Positions 27,104 through 36,429 of a stretch of DNA of 64,000 nucleotides are shown here, piece after piece. Position 1 is the first letter of the stretch. Each line of letters starts with the position of its first letter. The DNA comes from Rhodobacterales bacterium. GTDB lineage: Bacteria; Pseudomonadota; Alphaproteobacteria; Rhodobacterales; Rhodobacteraceae. The DNA lies in the NCBI GenBank assembly GCA_002748265.1, contig PDRY01000014.1:1-64000 (forward strand). Direction: 5' to 3'. The notes under the pieces were generated by a model, which saw only the letters and a list, made by a program, of their open reading frames with translations, had not been told where the DNA came from and searched no databases. The position numbers and the translations under genes are program-made.

Positions 27104-28327
27104 CTAAACCAGAATATCCGACAGCGTCGGATCGCCCGTAATATCGCGCCAGGTCAGCCCCTGCGCCTCCATTCGGGCGAACAGCGCGGGGAAGTTCGCC
27201 GAGTCCGTCGTCTCGATGCCGATCAGAACGGACCCGAAATTGCGGGCAGATTTCTTGAGGTATTCGAACCGGGCAATGTCATCGTCCGGGCCAAGCAGTT
27301 CAAGAAAATCGCGCAAGGCGCCGGGCCGTTGCGGCATGCGCAGGATGAAATACTTCTTCAGCCCCGCGAAACGCTGAGCGCGCTCTTTCACGTCCGGCAG
27401 GCGCTCGAAATCGAAATTCCCGCCTGAGGTGATGCAAACCACCCGGCGCCCGTCCAGCTTCAGGTCACGCAGCACATCCACGGAAAGCGCGCCTGCGGGC
27501 TCCAGCACGATGCCTTCAAGGTTCAGCATCTCGATCATTGTGCCGCACAGCCGGTCTTCGGGCACATCATGCACGAAGCGAGACCGCACCTGATCCAGAT
27601 GGGCAAAGGGCCGGTCGCCGATCTTTGCCACCGAGGCGCCATCGACAAAACCGTCGGTCTTTTCGAGCCGCACCGGGCGCCCCGCCTTGACCGCCGCCGC
27701 AAAGGACGCGGCGCCGGTGGGCTCGACATAGACGATTTGCGTGTCGGGCAGGCGCTCCGCCAACAGGCGGGTCATCCCCGCCGCCAGCCCGCCGCCGCCC
27801 ACGGGCAGGACCACCACATCGGGCGCGGGCATCTGCTCAAGCAGCTCCACCGCGACGCTGGCCTGTCCTTCGATCACATCGTCATCGTCAAAGGGCGCCA
27901 GGAAATGCGCGCCCTCTTCGGCGCAGAACCGTTGGGCTTCAGCCAGAGTGTCGTCGAAATAGTCTCCAACCAGCCGGATAGAGACGTTTTCCCCGCCAAA
28001 GATCTGCGTTTTCTCGATCTTCTGGTCCGGGGTCGTCACCGGCATGAAGATCACGCCTTCGACCTTGTGATGCGCGCAGGCCCAGGCCACACCCTGCGCA
28101 TGGTTGCCCGCTGAGGCACAGACAAACCGACGCGCGCCCGCGTCAATCGCCTTGCCCATCGCATTGAGCGCCCCGCGCAGCTTGTAGGACCGCACCGGAG
28201 AGAGATCTTCGCGCTTCAGCCAGATCTCCGCGCCGAACTTGGCCGAGAGGTGGGCATTCATCGCACAAGGCGTCGGTTCAAAGAAGTTCCGCAGCCGGGC
28301 GGTCGCGGCATCGGGATCAAAGCTCAT
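27104..28327 (-). CDS. ilvA: Threonine dehydratase (threonine ammonia-lyase)
   Basis: This PLP enzyme converts threonine to 2-oxobutanoate, the first step to isoleucine. The 407-residue protein has the PLP lysine in SPVRSYKLRGALNAM (near residue 55). The glycine-rich phosphate-binding loop is PVGGGGLAAG, and CITSGGNFDF lies further on. A C-terminal ACT-like regulatory domain (KYFILRMPQRPGALRDFLELL) follows. The single short ACT-like domain and length fit the compact form found in many alphaproteobacteria. The frame runs on upstream to 29593 through argG, but homology begins at ATG 28327. Confidence 0.93.
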   Translation of the reverse strand: MSFDPDAATARLRNFFEPTPCAMNAHLSAKFGAEIWLKREDLSPVRSYKLRGALNAMGKAIDAGARRFVCASAGNHAQGVAWACAHHKVEGVIFMPVTTPDQKIEKTQIFGGENVSIRLVGDYFDDTLAEAQRFCAEEGAHFLAPFDDDDVIEGQASVAVELLEQMPAPDVVVLPVGGGGLAAGMTRLLAERLPDTQIVYVEPTGAASFAAAVKAGRPVRLEKTDGFVDGASVAKIGDRPFAHLDQVRSRFVHDVPEDRLCGTMIEMLNLEGIVLEPAGALSVDVLRDLKLDGRRVVCITSGGNFDFERLPDVKERAQRFAGLKKYFILRMPQRPGALRDFLELLGPDDDIARFEYLKKSARNFGSVLIGIETTDSANFPALFARMEAQGLTWRDITGDPTLSDILV

Positions 28328-28486
28328 TCCTGGGGCCTTTCGTCGACAACAGGACCATATAGCGCCTCGCGCGCCGCAATGGACAGGGCCCGAAAGGGGC
28401 ATTTGCACCTTCATTTCAGGCCCCTTCTTGCCCATCCCCGGCCAAAGGGCTAGGGCTTTGCCGATCCGCAAAAGAAGGGGCCCGCC

Positions 28487-29707
28487 ATGACCACCGCGCC
28501 GAAGAAAGTCGTTCTTGCCTATTCCGGGGGGCTCGATACCTCGATCATCCTGAAATGGCTGCGTGCGGAATATGATTGCGAGGTCGTGACCTTCACCGCC
28601 GATCTCGGCCAGGGCGAAGAGCTGGAGCCCGCCCGCAAAAAAGCCGAGATGATGGGCGTCAAGGAAATCTACATCGAAGACCTGCGCGAAGAATTCGTGC
28701 GCGACTTCGTCTTCCCGATGTTCCGGGCCAATGCCTTGTATGAAGGCCAGTACCTGCTGGGCACCTCCATCGCCCGCCCGCTGATCTCCAAGCGTCTGGT
28801 TGAGATTGCCGCCGAAACCGGCGCCGATGCCGTGTCCCACGGCGCGACCGGCAAGGGCAACGATCAGGTCCGGTTCGAACTGGCCGCCTACGCCCTCAAC
28901 CCTGACATCAAGGTCATCGCGCCGTGGCGCGAATGGGACCTGACCAGCCGCACCAAGCTGATCGAATGGGCCGAGGCCCACCAGATCCCGATCGCAAAGG
29001 ACAAACGCGGTGAGGCTCCGTTCAGCGTGGATGCGAACCTTCTGCACACCTCGTCCGAGGGGAAAGTGCTGGAGGATCCGGCAGAGTCCGCGCCCGATTA
29101 CGTCTATCAGCGCACCGTGAACCCCGAGGACGCCCCCAATGAGCCCGAGTTCATCGAAATCGGCTTTGAGAAGGGCGATGCCGTCTCCATCAACGGCGAA
29201 GCGATGAGCCCCGCCACCGTTCTGACCAAGCTCAACGAGCTGGGCGGCAAGCACGGGATCGGGCGGCTCGATTTTGTGGAAAACCGCTTCGTCGGCATGA
29301 AGTCCCGCGGCATCTACGAAACCCCCGGCGGCACCGTCCTGCTTGAGGCCCATCGCGGGATCGAACAGATCACGCTCGACAGCGGCGCGGGCCACCTGAA
29401 GGACAGCCTCATGCCCCGCTACGCGGAGCTGATCTATAACGGGTTCTGGTATTCGCCCGAGCGCGAGATGCTGCAAGCCGCCATCGACAAATCCCAAGAA
29501 CACGTCACTGGCACCGTTCGGCTCAAGCTCTACAAGGGCAGCGCCACCTGCGTGGGCCGCTGGTCGGATCACTCGCTCTATTCGGAGGCCCACGTGACCT
29601 TCGAAGAAGACGCGGGCGCCTACGATCAGACAGACGCAAAGGGCTTCATCCAGCTCAACGCGCTGCGCCTGAAACTGCTGGCCGCGCGGGATCGCCGCCT
29701 GAAATGA
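28487..29707 (+). CDS. argG: Argininosuccinate synthase
   Basis: The enzyme condenses citrulline and aspartate using ATP, in arginine synthesis. The 406-residue protein shows the N-type ATP pyrophosphatase loop AYSGGLDTS (near residue 11). It also has [32 protein letters not shown] and [11 protein letters not shown], all family hallmarks, at normal length. It is divergent from ilvA with a 159-base gap. Its stop overlaps the next gene (ATGA), so the Dabb protein is translated with it. Confidence 0.98.
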   Translation: MTTAPKKVVLAYSGGLDTSIILKWLRAEYDCEVVTFTADLGQGEELEPARKKAEMMGVKEIYIEDLREEFVRDFVFPMFRANALYEGQYLLGTSIARPLISKRLVEIAAETGADAVSHGATGKGNDQVRFELAAYALNPDIKVIAPWREWDLTSRTKLIEWAEAHQIPIAKDKRGEAPFSVDANLLHTSSEGKVLEDPAESAPDYVYQRTVNPEDAPNEPEFIEIGFEKGDAVSINGEAMSPATVLTKLNELGGKHGIGRLDFVENRFVGMKSRGIYETPGGTVLLEAHRGIEQITLDSGAGHLKDSLMPRYAELIYNGFWYSPEREMLQAAIDKSQEHVTGTVRLKLYKGSATCVGRWSDHSLYSEAHVTFEEDAGAYDQTDAKGFIQLNALRLKLLAARDRRLK

Positions 29708-29997
29708 TCCGACATGTCGTCATGTTCTCCGTCCGGCGTCCCGAGGACGCCGAGGCGGTGCATGACGGGCTATGCCTGCTCAAGGCCAACCCCCACGCCC
29801 TGACGCTGGAGGTTGGCCGCAATCTGGCCACGGACCCGATTCCGGGCGCCCAGGTCGATTTTGTCGTCTATGGCGAATTCGCGGATGAATCCGCGCTTCA
29901 GGCCTTCAAGACGCACCCAACCTATGCCGCTTCCATCGCCGCCGTGCGCCCGCTACGCGATCTGCGGGTTTCAGCCGATTTCTTAAGCTCGCACTGA
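29704..29997 (+). CDS. Dabb (stress-responsive alpha/beta barrel) domain protein
   Basis: The 97-residue protein begins [22 protein letters not shown] and contains [23 protein letters not shown], the typical Dabb (stress-responsive A/B barrel) pattern including the HPxY motif. These small dimeric ferredoxin-like proteins have uncertain or varied roles. It starts within the argG stop codon (ATGA), so it is coexpressed with argG, but a role in arginine synthesis is not known. Confidence 0.85.
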   Translation: MIRHVVMFSVRRPEDAEAVHDGLCLLKANPHALTLEVGRNLATDPIPGAQVDFVVYGEFADESALQAFKTHPTYAASIAAVRPLRDLRVSADFLSSH

Positions 29998-30142
29998 CAC
30001 GTTGTTCACCGTTAAAACACGAAGCGTTCATGCGGCGGCCATTGTTTTGTCCGTTTCGAACCCTATCTCTCACGGTCAATGACGTAGGCATCGGCCCGAT
30101 CACAACTGGCCTTTCCATGCCCAGAAGCAATGGACGAGTGAA

Positions 30143-31285
30143 ATGGCACTGGTTTGGGACGCATTATATCTTGGGGTGCTGACCGATGGGTCCGGCAACA
30201 CGCTCTACCTCGATCAGGGGGAAGGAAACACGGTTTCCGAGAACGCCGCGGACATCGTGGGCCAGACGTTCGGTAGCAGCACAGATCCGCTCTCGGATCA
30301 TGTTGTCACCGTAACGCCCGAAGACACCAACGGCGATGGACAGCTATCCACCGACTACAACGCGCAGGTCGAATATGTGAACTACGACCTTGGCAGCGGG
30401 TCGCAGCAGGTCATTTTCGACACCATCGTCGTTTATGACATGACCATCACATTCAATGATGGCACCACGGGGCAGATCTCGGGTGTGGTGTTCCAGGACT
30501 GGGACGGCAACGCGTTCCTTGCGCCCGAGTTCGAGGACAACGCCGATTATCAATTGATGTCCTCCAAGTCGATCCGGTCAATCACGATCGACGGAGTGCT
30601 CACCTCGTCCAATGCCAACCTCAACACCGACCGGATGGTGAATTCGTTCCTATGCTTTGCAGCCGGGACGATGGTCGAGACCCCAGCTGGGCCCAAGAGG
30701 ATTGAATCGCTCGCGGCAGGCGATCTGGTGCAGACGCTCGATCATGGCTACCAGCCGGTCAAATGGGTAGGGATCAGCCCTGTCACGCTTTGCCCCAACA
30801 CGGTGGAGCAGCACCCGGTGCGGATCCGCGCCGGCGCCCTTGGCGAAAACACGCCAGAGCAGGACGTGATCTTGTCCCCGCAGCACAGGGTTCTGGTGCA
30901 ATCGCCCATCGCGCAGCGCATGGTCGCAGCGGAAGAGGTGCTGATCCCCGCAAAGGATCTGACCCAGCTTGACGGAGTTGATCGGGTCGGGATCAGCGAG
31001 GTGACCTATGTGCATGTTCTGTTTGCGCAGCACGAAGTCCTGCACACCCATGGCATGGCAAGTGAATCGCTCTATCCCGGTCCCGAGGCACTAAAGACAG
31101 TGGGCGGGGGGCATCGGCTCGCTCTGCGCAAACTGCTGTCATCGCATGGGAGTGCACAGCCCCGGCCCGCACGCCCGTTCATGCGGGGCAAGAAGGCCCG
31201 CAACCTGATCGCGCGTCACGTCAAGAACGCGAAACCGCTTCAGACATCCACCGGCTACAGCGCCAAAGCCTTGAGCTTGTCGTAA
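30143..31285 (+). CDS. Hint (Hedgehog/intein-like) domain protein
   Basis: The 380-residue protein has an acidic, Asp/Gly-rich N-terminal part (about 1-170) resembling secreted or calcium-binding repeats (EDTNGDGQLS). A Hint-like domain follows: SFLCFAAGTMVETPAGPKRIESLAAGDLVQT, then LSPQHRVLV, the block-B-like segment with His. The nucleophile-type Cys at the Hint start is kept (LCFAAGT), but no C-terminal His-Asn splice junction is evident. A basic tail of some 60 residues ends the protein. Such Hint proteins are very common in Rhodobacteraceae and are usually predicted extracellular. There is no signal peptide, so type I export is possible. The last 31 bases overlap the end of the opposite gene. 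Confidence 0.85.
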   Translation: MALVWDALYLGVLTDGSGNTLYLDQGEGNTVSENAADIVGQTFGSSTDPLSDHVVTVTPEDTNGDGQLSTDYNAQVEYVNYDLGSGSQQVIFDTIVVYDMTITFNDGTTGQISGVVFQDWDGNAFLAPEFEDNADYQLMSSKSIRSITIDGVLTSSNANLNTDRMVNSFLCFAAGTMVETPAGPKRIESLAAGDLVQTLDHGYQPVKWVGISPVTLCPNTVEQHPVRIRAGALGENTPEQDVILSPQHRVLVQSPIAQRMVAAEEVLIPAKDLTQLDGVDRVGISEVTYVHVLFAQHEVLHTHGMASESLYPGPEALKTVGGGHRLALRKLLSSHGSAQPRPARPFMRGKKARNLIARHVKNAKPLQTSTGYSAKALSLS

Positions 31286-31953
31286 TAGGGCATCGCCTGC
31301 GCGACGAGCTCCGCAGCTTTTCCGTCCAGCTCCGGCAAGGGCCCTTCGGGCCCCGCAAAACCGGTGCTGTCATGGATCGCCCCATACCAATGCGCGGCCC
31401 AGACGCCGTCTTGCTTATGGCCCCCCTTGGGCCAGCTCAGCATGGCCGGGTCGAACTCCAGGTCGATGGCATTGCACAGCCGCGCAAGCTGCGCGCGCGG
31501 GCTTTCGCGGATGTCGTGGCTGTCGATCACGACGCCGCCAAACCGCTCGAACACTTCGACCTGCTGGCGAAACCCGATGTCGTCCAGGGACGGCTGTTCC
31601 CGCTTGGCCGCGTAGCTCGCCACAACCCGCGCCGGGTGGCGGATCAGGTGGATGTTGACGCAGCTCTCGGCCCAATCCAGCGGGAAGCCGGGCAACATGT
31701 GGAGCCCCATATGCTTCATGTAGAAATGCGGCTTTCCGCGCGGGATCGTCCCCGCACAGGTCGCCGCGACCAGGGCCGGATCGGTTTCGTGGTGGCTGAG
31801 GATTTCATCCTTCATCGGGTGATCCACGCCCGAATGCAAAAGATAGGGCGCGTAGAACGGCTCATCCCAGATGGCGAAGTCCCCGCGCGCGGCGAAAGCA
31901 TACATCATGGCGGTAGACAGGTTCCGCGGCCCGGACCACATGGCAATCCGCAT
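31255..31953 (-). CDS. Sulfotransferase-like P-loop protein
   Basis: The 232-residue protein starts MRIAMWSGPRNLSTAMMYAF, a PAPS 5'-phosphosulfate-type loop (SGPRNLST). It later has HLIRHPARVVASYAA, matching the 3'-phosphate-binding motif of sulfotransferases. The substrate is unknown. ATG 31953 overlaps the aminotransferase stop by one base (TGATG) and has GGAGGG seven bases before; GTG 31956 is an alternative. In some plant proteins annotated as aminotransferase-like, a similar domain is, as I recall, fused to a branched-chain aminotransferase domain, which would fit this coupling. The gene converges on the Hint gene with a short overlap. Confidence 0.78.
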   Translation of the reverse strand: MRIAMWSGPRNLSTAMMYAFAARGDFAIWDEPFYAPYLLHSGVDHPMKDEILSHHETDPALVAATCAGTIPRGKPHFYMKHMGLHMLPGFPLDWAESCVNIHLIRHPARVVASYAAKREQPSLDDIGFRQQVEVFERFGGVVIDSHDIRESPRAQLARLCNAIDLEFDPAMLSWPKGGHKQDGVWAAHWYGAIHDSTGFAGPEGPLPELDGKAAELVAQAMPYYDKLKALAL

Positions 31954-32849
31954 CACGCGCCCTCCTTGACCAACTGTTTGTAGAGCTCCCGCAGCCGCGC
32001 GGTGATTGGGCCAAGCTGACCGGTCCCGATCTGGCGTCCGTCGATCTCTCCGACCGGGGTCTGCGCGCCGAACGTGCCGGTGAGAAACGCCTCATCCGCG
32101 CCGTAGGTATCGACAAGGGAATAGTTCCGCTCGAACACCGGGATGCCATCCGCCCGGCACAGGTCGATGACTTTCTGCCGGGTGATCCCGTTCATGCAGT
32201 AATCGCCGGTCGAGGTCCAAACCTCTCCTTTGCGGACAATGAAGAAATTGCACGCATTGGTCGTGTTCACGAACCCATGGACATCCAGCATCAGCGCCTC
32301 ATCCGCGCCCGCCTTTTCGGCGGCGATGCAGGCGAGGATACAGTTCAGCTTGCTGTGCGAGTTCAGCTTGGGATCCTGCGTCATCGGCAACCCCCGCTGA
32401 TGCGGCACGGTGGCCAGCCGGATGGGGCGCGGGATCGAGGGGCGCGAATGTTCCATGATGATGACCACGGTCGGGCCGCTCACGGAGAGGGCGGGATGCT
32501 GAAACGGGCGCATCTTGACCCCGCGCGTCACCATCAGCCGGGCATGGGCATCGGTTTCGAACCCGTTGGCCGCCTGCGTCTCGCGCAGCGCGGCGATCAG
32601 CTCATCGCGGGTCATTCCGATGTTGAGGTCGATCGCCTTGGCCGCTTCAAACAGCCGGTCCAGGTGATCATGCAGGAATGCCCAAACCCCGTCATAGAGC
32701 CGCAAGCCTTCCCACACGCCATCGCCCAGCATGAAGCCGCTGTCATAGACGCTGACCATCGCTTCGGCGCGCGGTTCGAGCGTGCCATTGACCCAGATCA
32801 GGATGTCTTCGTTGCGGGCGTCGTCTTCGGACTGGTGGGTGATGGCCAT
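31953..32849 (-). CDS. Class IV (branched-chain or D-amino-acid-type) aminotransferase
   Basis: The 298-residue PLP enzyme of fold type IV has the early segment VNGTLEPRAEAMVSVYDSGFMLGDGVWEGLRLYDG. The PLP Lys lies in NSHSKLNCILA, and DEALMLDVHGFVNTTNACNFFIV and MNGITRQKVIDLC follow. The pattern fits an IlvE-like or D-alanine-aminotransferase-like enzyme; the substrate is not settled. ATG 32849 has GAGGAGC upstream. Its stop overlaps the start of the sulfotransferase-like gene. Confidence 0.88.
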   Translation of the reverse strand: MAITHQSEDDARNEDILIWVNGTLEPRAEAMVSVYDSGFMLGDGVWEGLRLYDGVWAFLHDHLDRLFEAAKAIDLNIGMTRDELIAALRETQAANGFETDAHARLMVTRGVKMRPFQHPALSVSGPTVVIIMEHSRPSIPRPIRLATVPHQRGLPMTQDPKLNSHSKLNCILACIAAEKAGADEALMLDVHGFVNTTNACNFFIVRKGEVWTSTGDYCMNGITRQKVIDLCRADGIPVFERNYSLVDTYGADEAFLTGTFGAQTPVGEIDGRQIGTGQLGPITARLRELYKQLVKEGA

Positions 32850-33038
32850 GGGCGCTCCTCTTTTGAGGGGGACGCTAGGGCGCGGTGCGGATTTTGCCAA
32901 GTGTTCAGCTTTGTGTGAGCTCACAGGGTGGTGAGTTGGCAGGATCGAATTTCCAGCTAGTTTCAAGCGCGAAACACAGCGTGTCGACCTTGCGAGAGTT
33001 CGGCGCCCCCCTCCCCCGCCGGGTCAAAGGAACTGCCC

Positions 33039-33689
33039 ATGATCGCTCGTCCATTGCTTCTCTCTTTCGCCATCCTCCTTGGACTGATGGTCCGGCCCGC
33101 GCACGCGCGCGATGTGCAGACCGCCGTCGTCGCGGGCGGCTGCTTCTGGTGCGTCGAAGCGGACTTTGAGAGCGTCAAAGGCGTGATCGAAGTCACCTCG
33201 GGCTACACCGGAGGGCGCACCGCCGATCCAACCTACTATGAGGTCGCCCGAGGCCGCACCGGTCATTACGAAGCCGTGCGCATCACCTATGATGCCGATA
33301 CCGTGAGCCTCGCGCAGCTCTACCACCTGTTCTTCCGTGCGGTGGATCCGCTCGATGCGGGGGGTCAGTTCTGTGACCGGGGCGCGGCCTATCGCACGGC
33401 CATCTTTGTCGATGGCGACGAAGAGCGCATGATCGCCACCCGCGCCAAGCAAGCCGCGCGCGAGGCTCTGGGACGGCGGATCGTCACTCGCATCCTGCCC
33501 CAAGGCCCGTTCTACGAGGCCGAGGAAAATCACCAAGACTACTACAAAAGCGACCGGCTGACCGTGCGGGGGCTTTTGCCCACGTCCCGCGCCCGCGCCT
33601 ACGCCTATTACCGAAAGGCGTGCGGACGGGATGACCGGGTGCAGGAGCTTTGGGGCGACGAGGCGCCTTTCGTCAGAGCAGACCCTTGA
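33039..33689 (+). CDS. msrA: Peptide methionine (S)-S-oxide reductase, exported form
   Basis: MsrA repairs S-methionine sulfoxide. The 216-residue protein has a signal peptide ([23 protein letters not shown], cleavage near 23). The catalytic motif is [12 protein letters not shown] (Cys near residue 35), with [16 protein letters not shown] and [10 protein letters not shown] following. A late Cys in YRKACGR may be resolving. The signal implies work in the periplasm, where MsrA would need an electron donor; no msrB or thiol-disulfide partner is next to it. It converges on mutS with a 17-base overlap. Confidence 0.94.
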   Translation: MIARPLLLSFAILLGLMVRPAHARDVQTAVVAGGCFWCVEADFESVKGVIEVTSGYTGGRTADPTYYEVARGRTGHYEAVRITYDADTVSLAQLYHLFFRAVDPLDAGGQFCDRGAAYRTAIFVDGDEERMIATRAKQAAREALGRRIVTRILPQGPFYEAEENHQDYYKSDRLTVRGLLPTSRARAYAYYRKACGRDDRVQELWGDEAPFVRADP

Positions 33690-36261
33690 GCGCGTAGACC
33701 AGATCAAGCGCCGCGCGCGGGGTGAGGCTATCCGGCTCCACCTCGCGCAGGCGCGCTTCGACGGCGCTCTCCTTCGGCGCCGGGGGCGGGGCGGCGGAAA
33801 ACAGCGGCAGATCGTCCACCATGGCCTTGCGGCCCCCTTCCCGCTCGCCCTTCTCGAGGGCGTCCAGAACGACTCGCGCGCGTTCGACCACGGCGTCGGG
33901 CAGCCCGGCCAGCCGGGCGACCTGCACGCCATAGCTGCGATCGGCCGTGCCGCGCCGCACCTCGTGGAGGAAGATCACCTCACCCTCCCATTCGCGCACG
34001 GTCACGGTCGCATTGGCCACGCCGGGCAGCGTGTCGGATAGCTGCGTCATCTCGTGGTAATGGGTCGCGAACAGCGCGCGGCAGCGGTTCACATTGGCCA
34101 GGTTCTCCATCGTGGCCCAGGCGATGGACAGACCGTCATAGGTCGCGGTGCCGCGCCCGATCTCGTCCAGGATCACCAGTGACCTATCATCCGCCTGGTT
34201 CAGGATCGCGGCGGTTTCGACCATCTCCACCATAAAGGTGGACCGCCCCCGTGCCAGATCGTCCGACGCACCGACGCGGCTGAAAAGCTGCGTGACCACG
34301 CCGATATGGGCGGCATTTGCGGGCACGAAGCTCCCCATTTGAGCCAGCACCGCGATCAGCGCATTCTGGCGCAGGAAGGTCGATTTACCCGCCATGTTCG
34401 GCCCGGTCAGAAGCCAGATCGGCGCATCGGTCAGATTGCAATCATTCGCCACGAAGGGCGCGTTTTCGCGGCGCAGTGCCGCTTCGACGACGGGATGGCG
34501 CCCGCCTTCGACGGCAAAGGCCCGGCTGTCATCGACACGGGGGCGGGTCCAGTTTTCGGCCTCCGCCAATTCGGCCAGAGCAGCAGACAGATCGAACCCC
34601 GCCAGCGTGCGCGCCACGACGGAAAGCGTGGCCGCTTCGTCCAGAATCCGTCTCTGCAAGGCGGAATAGAGCCGCTTTTCGATCTCTAGCGCCCGCGCCC
34701 CGGCGTTAAGGATCTTGGTCTCCAGCTCTTTCAGATCGACGGTGGTGAAGCGCAGCGCATTGGCGGTGGTCTGGCGGTGGATGAAGCGGTCATCCCCCAG
34801 CATCTTATCGCCATGGGTCGCGGTCACTTCGATGAAGTAACCCAGCACATTGTTGTGCTTCACCTTGAGACTGGCGATCCCCGTCATCTGCGAAAACTCG
34901 GCCTGCATCCGGGCAATGATGCCGCGGCCTTCGTCGCGAAGCTGGCGGGCTTCGTCCAGTTCGGCGTCATGGCCCTCCGCGATGAAACCGCCGTCGCGCG
35001 CGAGCAAGGGCGGCTCCGCGATCAGGGCGGCATCCAACAGGTCCAAAAGGCCATCGGGCGGGGTCAGGCCATCGGGCGAAAGCGCCTCGGGCAGATCGTC
35101 CGGCAACAGGTCCTGCAACTGCTCCGCCTGTGCGAGCCCATCGCGGATCGCGGCCAGATCACGCGGACCGCCCCGATCCAGAGAAAGCCGCGACAAGGCC
35201 CTATCCAGATCGGGAACAGCGCGCAGTGCCCCGCGCAGATCGGCCCGCATCCGGGGCTGATCCAGCAGGTAGGCCACACCGTCCAACCGCGCCGTGATCT
35301 GCGCGAGATCGCAGGACGGGCTCGACACCCGCCGCTCCAGCAGCCGCGCGCCGCCTGCGGTGACGGTGCGGTCGATCGTCGCCAGCAGCGACCCAGCCCG
35401 CCCGCCATCCGCTCCGCGCGTGAGCTCCAGCGACCGGCGCGTGGCGGCGTCGATCTGCATGACCTCTCCGGGTCGTTCGCGCACCGGCGGGGCCAACCGG
35501 GGCAGCTGCCCTTTCTGGGTGATGTCCAAGTATTCGATCAAAGCGCCCAGTGCGCTCACCTCTGCCCGGTCGAACCCGCCGAACGCATCCAGCCCGTCCA
35601 CCTTGTAGGCCGCACAGACCCGGCGCTTGGCGCCATCGCTGTCAAACGCCCCGCGCGGCAGCGGTGTGAGCGCGACGCCCATATCGTCGGCCAGCGGGGT
35701 CAGGCTCTGTTCCGCGTCATCACAGACCAGCAATTCCCGAGGCGCGAGCCGGGCCAGATCGGCCGGGAGCCGCGACCACGAGCAAGGCGCCACATGCACC
35801 GCCCCCGTCGAGATATCGACCCAGGCCAGCGCGGCTTCGTCGCGGATTTCAATGAACGCCGCCAGATAGTTGTGCCGACGCGCCTCCAAAAGGCTGTCTT
35901 CGGTCAAGGTGCCGGGCGTGACCAGCCGCACGACGTCCCGCTTCACCACCGATTTGGAGCCGCGCTTCTTCGCCTCCGCCGGGTTTTCCATCTGCTCGCC
36001 GACAGCAACGCGAAACCCCTTGCGGATCAGGGTCAAAAGGTAGCCTTCGGCCGCATGAACCGGCACGCCGCACATCGGGATGTCTTCGCCCAGATGCTTC
36101 CCCCGTTTGGTCAGCGCAATGTCCAGAGCCTGCGCCGCCTGCACGGCGTCGTCAAAGAACAGCTCATAAAAATCGCCCATGCGGTAGAACAGGAGCGCAT
36201 CGGGATGCGCTGCCTTGATCTCAAGGTATTGTGCCATCATCGGGGTGATCTTGTCTGACAC
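33673..36261 (-). CDS. mutS: DNA mismatch repair protein MutS
   Basis: MutS recognises mismatches and small loops in new DNA. The 862-residue protein has the mismatch-binding domain ([15 protein letters not shown] near residue 35), the connector, lever/clamp domains, and the ATPase: Walker [21 protein letters not shown] and the [12 protein letters not shown] signature, then [11 protein letters not shown] 36261 with GGAGG at five bases is chosen, since the family start ([13 protein letters not shown]) follows. The open frame up to 36357 has no supported start. It is divergent from the malic enzyme gene. Confidence 0.96.
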   Translation of the reverse strand: MSDKITPMMAQYLEIKAAHPDALLFYRMGDFYELFFDDAVQAAQALDIALTKRGKHLGEDIPMCGVPVHAAEGYLLTLIRKGFRVAVGEQMENPAEAKKRGSKSVVKRDVVRLVTPGTLTEDSLLEARRHNYLAAFIEIRDEAALAWVDISTGAVHVAPCSWSRLPADLARLAPRELLVCDDAEQSLTPLADDMGVALTPLPRGAFDSDGAKRRVCAAYKVDGLDAFGGFDRAEVSALGALIEYLDITQKGQLPRLAPPVRERPGEVMQIDAATRRSLELTRGADGGRAGSLLATIDRTVTAGGARLLERRVSSPSCDLAQITARLDGVAYLLDQPRMRADLRGALRAVPDLDRALSRLSLDRGGPRDLAAIRDGLAQAEQLQDLLPDDLPEALSPDGLTPPDGLLDLLDAALIAEPPLLARDGGFIAEGHDAELDEARQLRDEGRGIIARMQAEFSQMTGIASLKVKHNNVLGYFIEVTATHGDKMLGDDRFIHRQTTANALRFTTVDLKELETKILNAGARALEIEKRLYSALQRRILDEAATLSVVARTLAGFDLSAALAELAEAENWTRPRVDDSRAFAVEGGRHPVVEAALRRENAPFVANDCNLTDAPIWLLTGPNMAGKSTFLRQNALIAVLAQMGSFVPANAAHIGVVTQLFSRVGASDDLARGRSTFMVEMVETAAILNQADDRSLVILDEIGRGTATYDGLSIAWATMENLANVNRCRALFATHYHEMTQLSDTLPGVANATVTVREWEGEVIFLHEVRRGTADRSYGVQVARLAGLPDAVVERARVVLDALEKGEREGGRKAMVDDLPLFSAAPPPAPKESAVEARLREVEPDSLTPRAALDLVYALKGLL

Positions 36262-36429
36262 CGGGGCCTCCGCTACTTGCCACGGTATGTCATAACAACG
36301 TGGAGGGGCGGGGCAAAGCAAGTCACGCAGCGTTATAAAATTGCGCAAGGAAAGCATTATCTTTCCGATTGTGACTATTGAATCGCCTCGTTAGAACAGG
36401 CGGGCTGACCGCCGTGCCAAGGAAATAGT

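Noticed and set aside
28328-29593. Upstream extension of the ilvA frame through argG
   Set aside because: The extension lies antisense to argG; ilvA homology begins exactly at ATG 28327.
34777-36258. 493-codon plus-strand frame opposite mutS
   Set aside because: Antisense to mutS with reversed-codon composition; no recognisable family.
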